From Apus apus (Eukaryota > Chordata > Aves > Apodiformes > Apodidae): a stretch of 64,000 nt of DNA. Positions 13,064 to 24,344 of the stretch are shown one piece after another. The stretch lies in NCBI RefSeq assembly GCF_020740795.1, contig NC_067285.1, positions 109,021,652-109,085,651 of the forward strand, given 5' to 3'. The notes under the pieces were generated by a model that saw nothing but the letters and a program-made list of their open reading frames with translations, had not been told where the DNA came from and made no database searches. The position numbers and the translations under genes were made by a program. Position 1 is the first letter of the stretch, and each line of letters opens with the position of its first letter.

Positions 13064-14408
13064 ACCTCTCTTGTGCTTTATTTATTTCTGAGAAAGTTAC
13101 CCATCTCTATGCCTTGTGTAGGGTTTCTTCTGCCTGTATGTCACCCTCCCCAGAGCCACCACATAGATCTCTTGCAGCTGTAGACCCTTCTGATAACACA
13201 GGACCACAGGATGGAAATAAAGATCCACATTATACAGCTGCTTTGCTCTAACACAAAAGCCTTCCCCTGCTCCATATTCTACTGTGCAACCAGTTATTAT
13301 TTATCTGCAGCTTTTGGTGACTTTCAGGGTGTGACTGGAGACATTTAGAAAAATAAACTTCTGTCAATTAAAACTCTTTCTTTTGCCTCACCAAAACAAA
13401 TCCTTTTGCTTTTGAAGCTTGTCCTCATCCAGCTTACAAAAGCCAAGAAACTCCAGGTGCAGTTTCTCATACTCCTGACTGAGGAGAACAGCCTCATCTT
13501 CTCTGTCTTCTGCTCTGGATCATCAGGTGTAAATTAGCAGTAAACTTGCCTGCAAGGAAGAGTCTGGAGCAAACTTTGACAAGGACAGATGTTCTGCCTT
13601 GAGAATGCAGCAAGTGATGCATATGTGAGAGCAATGCCTGTTGTGAGAGGAGTTAGCAAGCCTTGGAGAAAGAAAAGGGTAAGGACCAGCTACTGTCAGC
13701 TTGATGCTGTCAAGCAAAAGAGAGAAGCACATGGAGATCTGAACATCTCCTTCAAAAACTTCCTCTAAGACCACCTAACCCTGTACTAAATGCTGTACTA
13801 AAAATACAATAGTTTTTGCTCAATTCTTGAATACTAAGGTCCCATCCATCACTGGACACTGGGATGGTGGCAGGACCATGTCCTGTGCATGTGTCTCTCC
13901 CCTTTAGCAAGCACCCAGAGTTTGTCAGTGCATCTGATGTTGACAAGATGGGCTTTAACTCTGGAGAGATCTTGGGTGCCAGAATGACAGTGCTGAAGAA
14001 TGAGATCTGCTGCTGGAATGGGCGCCTGTTCAACACTGACTCAAGAGAGGGAAATGCCACTTACTGAACCTCCCACACTTGTTTCTCAACAACCTAAAAG
14101 CTGTTGGAAATCTCCCACCTAAATGCTAACCAGGATGGGTGCTGTGTGGCTTTAGAGACCTCACAGGAACAGAGGCAGCATAAGGAGGATGCTGAGCTAT
14201 CTGGTGCAAGCCAGGAGACAGACAATTTACAGGAAGACCCTCCTGGATTTTTAATAGGCTAATATGGAATGTTTTATTTGAGCTCTCCTGATTCAAATTT
14301 CACCAATGGGTTGGGTCAGTGCATAAAAAATACAGATTTTTTGTGTGTATGAGTTGGTGCCTGAGTGTGGACTTTGAGCCAGGGGGTTTGTGACCTGCAG
14401 GGAAATGG

Positions 14409-14572
14409 AATCATAGAACCATTAAGGTTGGAAGGGACCTTAAAGATCATCAAGTTCCAACCTCCCTGCCATGAGCAGGGAACCCTACTTCTAGACCAGG
14501 TTGCACAAAACCTCATCCAACCCTCCCTGGGCAACCCATTCCAGTTCCTCACCACCCTTATAATGAAGGAAA
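14409..14572 (-). mobile_element. CR1 LINE 3' end fragment
   Basis: Starts ATCATAGAACCATTAAGGTTGG on the plus strand, then the CR1 terminal block in inverse orientation up to the region encoding the WNGLPREG stretch. About 165 bases. Confidence 0.88.
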
Positions 14573-15009
14573 AAGGAGGAGGAAGTGGCTAGTCACAGAA
14601 AAAAGATAACATTACCTCCATGCACATTTTTAGGGTGGTAGTTTTCTCCTGGCATCATCTCCCAAGGTCTCCGTCTGCAATCAGCTCTCAGTGTACTTTT
14701 GCAGGCAAAAATCTATGGTCAGAATACAGGATTTCCTCTCTGCTTCCTATCAAGCCATCCTGAAACACTCACTCTACATAAATGGTGCCAAAGAGAAATC
14801 CTCCCTAAGAACTGTGCAAGAATTACCATCCTGCAGGGACCTCTTTAACTCACCCCTGTCCTACCAAAGAGCCAGACCCAGCTCAGGTTTTATGGGCTGG
14901 AGCCACAGGCTCTGTCCTCATCAGCTGGGAAGGCTGAGACCGAGCCTTGCTCCCGCCAGCTTCTGAGCAGCCTGGCCTCACCCAGCAGAGCAGTTAAGTA
15001 TGTGGCTTA

Positions 15010-15345
15010 TGCTACAGCTTAACTGGCTCGAGATCCCCGGCTAAAGCGCCCTGGGAAGAGGAAGACGGGGCTTGGCATGTGCTGCGCATCTGTCCGTCTG
15101 TCTGTCTGGCACTGCCCTCTGCCGGGAGTGTGGCAGCGCCGGGACCCCGCGTGTCCCGCGTGTTCACACCGGCCACAAGCACCGGCAGGGATGCTGAGGG
15201 TGGAGGGGAGGGGTTTGCAAACCTTTTAGCCCAACTTTAGCTGCCCCCTCCCCTTCCCCGCACGGCACAGAGAAGCTGAAATTCAAACCGCAGCAGGGAG
15301 CGATGCTGCCCGGGCACGGGAACCCGTGTGCCCAGCGCAGACACC
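15010..15345. promoter_or_regulatory. Isolated CpG-rich patch away from any recognised gene
   Basis: About 330 bases with roughly 25 CpG dinucleotides and a GTCCGTCTGTCTGTCTGG run, inside otherwise CpG-poor sequence. No exon is recognisable on either strand. It may be the promoter of an unannotated transcript or an orphan CpG island; the sequence does not settle which. Confidence 0.45.
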
Positions 15346-16884
15346 TCTCACATCCACAAATTATAAACACCCTGATCAGGATAAAATTAGTATTAACTTG
15401 CCTTCAGCCCCAGTATAAGCTTGCTAAAATGATGCAGCCAGCAAGAGCGTGCGAGTGTTCTGTAACACTGATGGCACAGCCAGACCCAGCTTTGCAGGTG
15501 TATGTCAGCACCAAAAAGGAGGAGCTGGAGCTGTCACACCTAGGAGGCATCCCAGGGACAAACGTCGTCAGAGGGAGGCCAAGATAAACACAAGGGGCTG
15601 CAGAAAGGCAAAGTATCCCCTCAGTACATAAGAACGATGGCTGGCGAGACAAAGAAAATAAAGTAAGTGGTATCAGGAGCAGAGGAACACACCAACACTG
15701 CCCCATCTGGGGATTGGACAGTAGCATAAGAACATCAGGCATAAATGAGGAAAACGGAGAAAAAAGAAAATAAGCAGTTTGGTTCTGACTTGCTGTCTCA
15801 AGCCCAGTTACCTTGATGTGAGTGACCAGGAGCCATCGAGACTGCAGGCACCAGAGCTCACCACACAGCATCCATCAGTTGTGTTGTAACAGCTAATGCA
15901 CACAGCGTTGCTGGAGACTGAGCCTTGTGTCTGCAGTGACACTGATTAACATCATGGAAGAGCTCCCCACCAGCAAGAAGCCTGCTGAGAATTTAGAAAG
16001 CTTAGTTCTGCAGTTCAAAACTGGCCCTGATGGGCACATCTTCTAAACACTCCCATTGCAGCCAGCTCTGATTCTGCCATGGATGGATGGATGGGCAGAC
16101 TGATTCATATATAACACAGGGTGCTGCTGGAGAAGCACTGTAAGCTCAGCAGTGTTTCACTCCGTGCCTCCTTGTTTAGGTACCAGCCATCACCTCCCCT
16201 CTCCCCAGGGCAAAGCCACCCCCCAGCACCCAGGCAAAGGATGGCAGCTAGGAGCTGTAATCTCACCTATCACCCGTGTTCTTTGCAGCCCTCTCCTGTC
16301 CCCTTTGGTGGGTTTATTTGTACCAGAGCCTGTGAGGAGCACAGCTAGTGACAGGAGGCCAAAACTACATGGTGGCCATCACAGGTAGTTGTCACTCACC
16401 TGACTTGAGGAGTGGAGAACCCTGAGCCCTGCATGGGTGCCTGATTCTACTCCTTGTTCATGGGGGGTTTGGACCTTCACATACCCCCCTCTTAGACCTG
16501 CAATACAGGTTGGGGAGAAGAGAACAAGAATTGTTTCCCCAACTGACACAAGAAGATACTCCATGTAATCCCAGCATCCAGCCTGTGCTGGCATCTCCTT
16601 CACCCTGAGTGCTGGGACAAGCACGATATTTGTTGGGAATATCCTGCTTACCACCCTTCAGCAAGTCTACACACACTCAAATGGACAGCCACAGCAAAGG
16701 AAACACAGATCAGAGCTGTGCTTTCTCCAGCACACAGCAACTGGGAGGTAAAAGATGACATCAAGGAGGCAGATATTTGGGAATCTCTTGAACATGAGGG
16801 TCTCCTCCTAAGCTCTAAGTGCTAGGGAACAGCTAAGGCCTGAAAACACTACTGAAAGCTCCAAAACGTGTTAGTATCATCCCT

Positions 16885-17045
16885 TGCGGGTCTGGACTGG
16901 TGTTGTGATCCATACAAGTATCTTACCTCCTTTTGAATTTTACTAAGCCCCTGGATTCAGCAATACTCCACAGCAACATATTTCAGAAAACAATTGCACT
17001 TTCCATGAGAAAATCATGTTTGGATGCCCCTTGAATGACGTGTGT
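16885..17045 (-). mobile_element. Possible ancient CR1/L3-like fragment
   Basis: A stretch around CCTGGATTCAGCAATACTCC, ACAGCAACATATTTCAGAAA and the following CCATGAGAAAATCATGTTTG resembles the 3' coding end of old amniote CR1-like LINEs in reverse. No tail or reading frame is preserved. Confidence 0.3.
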
Positions 17046-18654
17046 GACATAAAAAAAAAAATACAATCACATAAAACAGTGGGAGATCCTTACTTTGGAG
17101 AGCACAGCAACAGTTAACTCATCTCAGAAAGGAAATCCTGAATGCTGAGGCCAGGTCCTCAGCCTGGATTTTTCCCAAACTCTGCACTTCTCTAACCAAG
17201 TAGCTGAAGAAGCACTGTAACTGATAAAGAAGGGAAATGCACTGCTTCTTAGCTCCTAATCCTTCCTTTTAATCTGGAAGGAGGCTATTTCAACCCCAAG
17301 CTCCAGGCTCTAAAGGCCACAGAATTGGGCAGTGACCAATAGAAAGTCTATCTGAAGGAAAAGAAACACAGTCACACAGGGAAATCTGGCATCAGTGGAA
17401 GCAGCAAATGAGACAGAGAAAAAGGTGTCCTCTCTCAGGGGGAAAAGCACAAGAGCTATCCCAGCAACTTTTATGGGCCACAGCCGAGAAGCCAAACCTG
17501 GAATCTCCTGGCTGCTGTGAAGGACTTTATGAGGTTTTCCCAATACGTGCACCGAACTAGCCTGTTTCATACTCTCTGCTTGGCCTTTTTAATTTATATT
17601 CCTCAAGCCCTGTCTGCAGAAAGACAGGCAGAGCCAACAGCAAGTGAGGCACCTCAAGGTGAGCGTGACTGTCCACAGGACTGACTTTTCGAAAGGGCTT
17701 TGGAGGAACTGCAGCACAAGTTGTAACATCTCAGCAGCAAGAGCATGAGAGAAGATCCAATTGCTTCTGTAATGGAGCAAATGCAAAATGCAAGGCAACA
17801 GGAGATGAGCGTGGTCCTTCCATCCCCTAGTTCAACCTAGTGATGAGGCTAATGCGTGTCTCCTGACCCTAACACAATTCCCTGCTCACTGCTAACAAGG
17901 AAGCAATGAAATCCATCGGTTCCCTCTGGTGAGGATGAGACTCCAGCCTGCAGAAACTCCCCATTGGAATTTCAAACTTCATCTGAAAATGAAAAACACC
18001 ATGGATGGTGCTTCTGCATCCCTAAACTCACTCCTAAAATTGTACCCACAAAAGCCAGAGTTAGAAGGCCTGTGAGCAGCAGCATTAAGCAAGCCTGGAT
18101 TCCCACCAAGTATCACAGCCAGAGCTGGCTGGCCAAAACAGGGTGGGAAATGACCTACCTTTTTTATCCCATGCCCAGGCACAGATTTTTACATTGTTTA
18201 TGAAGTTGTAATACTCTTTATAACACTCCTTATATGTAAAATTCATTTAAAATTGACCATAAGATACTTGGGGGCACCACCAGGCAGAGGTCGTACTGTG
18301 TAATTTGTATTTCTTCAGTGAACCTGAAGAAAACAGAAAGCAATACTTGTCATTCAGCCTACCAATGACTTGTTCAAGGACAAAGGGAAAGCCAGATGCA
18401 GGCTACAGCAGAGGCAACATGCTGAGTGGCAGCCAGGTCCCCCCTTACCTGCCCCACCTGCTTGAAGGCACATCAGCAAAAAGCCAACTGCTCTCATCTG
18501 GAAACTGGGACCCCACCTAAAGGTTTCACAGAGATCATGAAAAGCAAAACTTGATCTGCTAAAAGATCCATCAGTTTCAAGCTTCCCTTAGTGCTCTCCA
18601 ATGGCAGCTGGAGCTATTCCATGGTTCTCCAGTGGGCACCCACTGCCAGACCTT

Positions 18655-18938
18655 TTACAGGGGCTTGTAGTGAGAGGGTAAGGGGTAATGGTTTTAAGCT
18701 GAAAGAAGAGAGATTTAGGTTAGAGATCAGGTGTAAATTCTTCAGTGTGAGGGTGGTGAGACACTGGAACAGGCTGCCCAGGGATGTTGTGGGGGCTCCA
18801 TCCCTGGAAGTGTTCAAGGTCAGGCTGGATGGGGCTCTGAGCGGCCTGTTCTAGTGAGAGGTGTCCCTGCCCATGCAGGGGAGCTGGAACTCGATCTTTA
18901 AGGTCCCTTCCAACTCAAAAACTTCTGTGATTCTGTGA
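18655..18938 (+). mobile_element. CR1 LINE 3' fragment
   Basis: Encodes the C-terminal ORF2 remnant ([20 protein letters not shown]) and the terminal block, ending CTTCTGTGATTCTGTGA. The short reading frame through it is fairly well kept. Confidence 0.92.
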
Positions 18939-21900
18939 CCTGCAGATCCTCCCAGCGCTGTCTGTGTCTGTACACTGGATGAGGGGCCATGACACCCAGT
19001 TGCCTCCTTGTTTCTGTGTAAGGAAACACCTGTGTGGCCTCCCTCATTCCAAGAAGCTGGAAACACAAGGGATGACTGCAGGCATTAGGTGAAACCACAG
19101 GCATGGGGTTTCAGCTGCTGTTAGAGCAAGGGTAACCCTGTGCCATGGGCAGCACCTTAACACCTCCTGTGATGTTCCTGTTCCTTTCCTTCATTCCTCC
19201 CTTTGAAGAGATGATGAATTGAGAATCCTTTAGTTCTTGCCTAAGAGTTAGTGCAGACAGGAAAAAAAGCCAGGGCCAGAATAAAGCTGCTCCAGGTGTA
19301 TTTGCTTCATTCCTGCATTTTGCAGCAGTGTTCCTAGCACTGCTGGTTAAGAAATGAGATGTTCTTGGCTTACACTTTTTCGTGGCAGCTTTACACTGGG
19401 AAACATCTCTGTCAAAGGATCGAAAGCCCCACAGGAATGTATTTTATTTGGAGCTCTGCATGCTGATGGCTGCCAGCTGCTGGGTCCAACATCAGGATCT
19501 CTTCAGAGGTACATAGGAAGCTGTGGTACTACCAGGTGTGATCATTTTATGGCAACTCTGCCTTTTACAGACTGCAAAGAGAAATGACAACAAAGCTGAT
19601 CTGGGCAGTGCTGCTTGGAAAGAGAGCAGTAGGATTCGCCCTGTCTGGCCCACATATGCTCAAGAATTGGTTTAGGGTTAAAGGATGAGGCCTCCAAGCA
19701 GTGTCAGCTGGAGCAAAGGCCAAAAAGATGTCACTGCATTGCCATAGCCCACTGCAGTCATCTCCAGCAGCAAGCAAACCGGTTCAGAATGGGGGAGGAG
19801 ATTTCATTGTCACATGTGCTAGTTCAGGGACAGGCTATATCCCCTAATAAGAGTCACAACAGGCTCACGAGACCAGCTAAGGGCAAGCACATATGCCAAG
19901 AACAAATGCTATGGGGTCACAGTTGGAAGTATATCCCAAAACAAGAGCAGGGTTGGTATGCATAGAATCCCTTTAGAGTCAAGGATTGGGCTGAGGGTCA
20001 GAGATAAGTAGAGCCTGGGAAAAACACTTGAGTTTTCCAGGCCAAGGCTTTAACTAGTTACGTTTTTCTTCTCTTTCTTTCTCTCATCACTGATACAGTG
20101 CCCAGAACACTTGGAGTACAGAAAAAGCAGAGGCCCTTCAAACAACAGGAAGAGATCCTCCAGGGACATTAGGCATGGCAGAAGTGGCTGCAGTTGGTAT
20201 TGATGGGTGAGGTCACACCCTGCCGTGGCACCAATCGATGCAGGTCCCAACTATGCAAGTTTGTGCCTGCAAAGAACACCCCCCCCCACCTCAACACATT
20301 GCATATCCTGTGCAATGATATATTTGTTGTATACAGACCAGAACACACCTCCCTTGTGTCACCTCACCTCATCTGGGCTGCAGGTTTCACAGGGTAGCTC
20401 CTCCAGCTGCCACCACCACTGCAGGTGTGAGGAGCTGCTGAAGCAAAATGCCAGCTGAGAGTGCAATGAACCACAGAGCAGATCCTCCCTGGACAGGCTG
20501 CAGGCAGGATTTAGCAAGGAAGTGTTTAACAGTGTCCGGGGCTGTTGCATCCCTTGGGTCCAGCTGGCTTCTCCAGGTTTCACACATTATTTTCACAGAA
20601 GAGAGAAACTAAAGGTGAGAGCAGAGATGCAGTTTTTGAATTTGCCTTTTATTTCTGCACAACGTGGAACTTCTTTTGTCCCCAAATCTCCTCTCCTTAG
20701 CTGACATTCCCCATCACCCCATCAAGAAGGGAGTTCAAGCCCTGGTGCTCAAACCTACCTGAAGATGCACCTCCAACTAAACAACAACCTCTGCAAGCTG
20801 ATAAAGTGCTTTTCCAGGATTGTATACTTTAAATCAGTTCAAGAGATGCTTTAATTTTTTTCCATGGGGGAGTTCAAGAGACACCTCCTTCTGAATGAAG
20901 GACTTTTAATTCCTTCTCCTCTGCCCCCAGGATCAAATTTAGCTCCAGGAGAGAGCCTGTCTCCAGTTTTATGGCTGGGTGTTGCTTTTTCACAACATGG
21001 CCTAAAAGGAGAGCTAAAAATGCTTCAGGAAGGAGGGCGAGTAACTGCAACCCCAGCATCAGTGTCTAATATCATGAATTGAGCCAAAAGGGCAGAAAGC
21101 AAGAATACTTTCTTCCTCCTTCCAGGGCAGCTAAATCCATCCCCTGCTCACTGTGGGATCAGCTGTAGCTGAAACAGTCCTGCCTGGAGCTCATCCAGTG
21201 CAGTCTTTGAACTTTCCAGTTCTGGAAGACCTCCCAGCACAATCTATGCCAACGCTTCTCCAATCTCATGTTAGAAAAATCTTCTTGCTGAAGCTAAACC
21301 TCCCAGGATGCTATTTGTGTCTGTCACATCTTGTCCCTTCCCTAGGAGGATGCAGAGGGAAGAAGGGAATCAGTCTCTCTGTCACTGACCCTTTGAATTG
21401 TCTTCTCTGGATGAGCTGGTCTGCTTGCTCATGTACCCTGGCCAGCCATGTTTTCAGAGGTCTTGGGATTTTTCTTGCTCTCCAAGTCTCTGGTGGCACA
21501 GAGGACTGAGCCAGGCTGGACAGACCTCCATGTATTAGTCCAACTCCCTAGCAAATGAAGCAACCCACAATGTATGTAGCAACACCCCCTCTAGAGCTGG
21601 AGACGGTTCCATTGCACAAAACTCCGTACAACATTTCTTGAGTACACACACGTGTCATTCAAGCTGGCAGAAGCCCTGCTTTTCCTCCAACACACAGATT
21701 TGTGCTCCACATTTCTGAATGCAAACAGCCAGGACTGAAAAATAATAGGAAGATTTTCTCCACTACAGTACCAGCAGCTCCTGTCTGTACCTTCATATGC
21801 CTGAAAAGACCATCTCAGAGTCTCCCTGTGCTACCAACACAGAAGGGTTTGGGTGAATTCCACAGGAAAACACCCAGTACCTTCAGCTTGGTGCTAATCC

Positions 21901-23474
21901 TTAAGAAATCAGAAGGTGCACTCCTAAAAGTCATGTAGCCACTACCTAGCACCTCCCCTTCTACAGCACTACACCTGCATGGAGCTACCATGTGTTGGAG
22001 TATTTTACTGCTCTGTAAAGTCAGCTCCTCACAGGCTTGGTCCAAAGCTCACCAATGAGCCTCTGCATTTTAGTGGGCTTTGGATGAGGTCCTAAATGAC
22101 CTCTGTGGCAAATTTACAGCACAGAACTAGGAAACACTACTGATATCAAGTCTTCCCTTGAACAGCACTCACTGTGAGTGCCCAATACAGGAGACACACC
22201 CATGACAGATCAAGACTCACTCATCATTACAAACTCATGGACTCAGACTGTTCCCAGGGCTCAAACCTCATGTCTCTTCCCACCCCCCCCATTTGCTGTA
22301 GCATCAGCAATCTGCTGAAACCATCTCTCACCGAGATGCAGCAGCACAGAAAGGAGCTGCAACATTAGCCACCATCAAATGAGCTCAAGCTCACCAATTA
22401 CATGCTCCAAAACAAGGAATAAACTTGAGCGCAATTCCTGTCCAGGGCTGCCAAGGATTTTATAGGCATCAAGGTTTCCTGTCCATTATGGCTGCTCCGA
22501 GATGCAGGGTTTCTGGTAAAGGCATTGGTATTTTATTTATGGAGCACTGGCAAGCTCCATACCTCTGTCTTCACCAACCTCAAATACAAACCAGGTTTTT
22601 CCTTCTGCACTTTTGGTGTACAGAGCAGCAGTGTCACAGCTGAGCAGTGACTTTGCCTGTCCATACAATCTGCAAAAACATTCCAACCCATCCCTCCCAA
22701 GTCCTTGTATCCTGAACTAAGCTGAAGGTGCAGGAGAAATTCTCTTTGCCCAAATGCTCGGCAACAGTAGAGCAGGGGGGCAATAAAAAAATACAAACAT
22801 CCTCAATTACTGAGGGGTCTCTCCCACCCATTTTCCACCAGAGGAAGAAAAAGAAATAAAGAAGGGATAAATACCTGCATGCAGAGTTTGAAGACTCACA
22901 ATTCTTTTTCTCCAGGTGCAGGCAGTAGATTCAGGACTGGTGCTGTATTCTGGTGGCCCGAGTGCCACCAGCACTAAAGGTGAACCTGATGCTCAGAGGA
23001 CATACACTTGTGTCTGTGACGGCCCAGAGTGGGGACACAGTGAGTAGGAATAAGGATATCAGCTCTCCTGCCTCCAGCCCATGTAGCATGTCCCACCTTT
23101 CAGGTGGCTGTGCCCTTGGTTTGTACCTCCCTTGCATTGAGAACATGCTCACACCAGCAGCCAACCCCTGCAGAAACATTTCTGTAGAGAAACGGGACTT
23201 GTCACTGGATGTGTTACCAAACATCAATACAAAGCAAAGAGAAAGCCCTGTTATACCATCCCTTGGTTGTCACTTTACATTTTTACACCCCTCCCATCTC
23301 AGAGCTCTACAACCCACCGTGCACCCACTCTGCACTCTCAGCTCTTCGGATGCTAGATTTAGGCTTATTATTCCCAGGGAAGGGACACACGGTGCAGAGT
23401 CAGACACCCAGGTCCTCTAGCAGCTCTCAGATATCCCCAGCTCTTGGGCCAGTAACAGAGACTTGGACCCCAAG
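18939..23474. other. Intergenic, nothing coding recognised
   Basis: About 4.5 kb with one possible ancient CR1 (21170-21430). Short C runs at 20279 and 22282. No supported gene. Confidence 0.5.
21170..21430 (-). mobile_element. Possible ancient CR1 fragment
   Basis: The order of blocks (TTAGAAAAATCTTCTTGCTG, AAGCTAAACCTCCCAGGATG, TGTCACATCTTGTCCC) follows the CR1 3' region read from the minus strand, but similarity is weak and the tail is not visible. Confidence 0.4.
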
Positions 23475-24322
23475 GGATCTGGAGCAGCTGGACTGATGGG
23501 CCAAGGCCAACTGTACGAGGCTCAACAAGGCCAAGTGTCAGGTCCTGCACCTAGGTCACAACAAGCCCATACAATGCTACAGGCTTGGGGAAGAGTGACT
23601 GAGAAACTGCCCAGAGGAAAAGGACTTGGGGATGTTGGTCAACAGTGGCTGAATATGAGTCAGCGTGTGCCCAGGTAGTCAAGAAGGACAACAGCATCCT
23701 GGCTGGTATCAGAAATGGTGTGGCCAGCAGGACTAGGGAGGTGATAGTCCCCCTGTGCTCAGCAGTGGTGAGGCCACACCTTGAATCCTGGGGTCAGTTT
23801 TGGGCCCCTCATGACAAGAAGGACTTTGAGGGGTCGAAGCATGTCTAGAGAAGGGCAACAAAGCTGGTGAAGGGTCTGGAGAACAAGTCCTTATGAGGAG
23901 CATGTGAGGGAACTGGAGTTGTTTAGTCTGGAGAAAAGCAGGCTGAGGGGGGACCTTATTGCTCTCTAAAACTACCTGAAAAGAAGGTTTAGAGGTGGGG
24001 GGTTGGTCTCTTCTTGGAGCAAGGGGGGGGATCAGTCTCTTCTCCCAAGTAACAAGTGACAGAACAAGAGAAAATGGACTCAAGTTGTGCCAGGGGAGGT
24101 TTAGATTAGATATTAGGAGAAATTCTTTCACTGAAAGAGTTGTCAGGCCCTGGCACAGGCTGCCTAGGGAAGTGGTGGAGTCCCCATTCCTGGAAGCATG
24201 TAAAAGATGTGTAGATGTGGTACATAGGGACATGGTTTAGTGGTGGACTTGGCAGTGCTGGGCTAATGGTTGGACTTGATCATAAAGGTCTTTTTAAAAC
24301 AAAACATCTCTATGTTTCTATC
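23475..24322 (+). mobile_element. CR1 LINE 3' fragment, decayed
   Basis: Plus-strand CR1 beginning in the ORF2 region equivalent to DLDRLESW and running to the 3' tail (CTATGTTTCTATC at about 24310-24322). It carries frameshifts and stops, for example where SALVRPHLE continues as [10 protein letters not shown], and the C-terminal part [17 protein letters not shown] is still readable. It ends only about 22 bases before the tail of the oppositely oriented CR1. Confidence 0.9.
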
Positions 24323-24344
24323 TAATAATATTTCTAAATCCCCT

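Larger units (their letters stand above)
13064..18654. other. Intergenic between CR1 fragments
   Basis: Contains the CR1 tip at 14409, the CpG-rich patch at 15010-15345 and a possible ancient LINE at 16885. No exon with conserved coding pattern is visible. Confidence 0.5.

Noticed and set aside
23995..24240. Apparent small protein with [14 protein letters not shown]
   Set aside because: It is the C-terminal end of CR1 ORF2 in a decayed copy, not a host gene. The same applies to similar peptides at 18591-18854, 49076-49267, 54289-54648 and 60294-60524.
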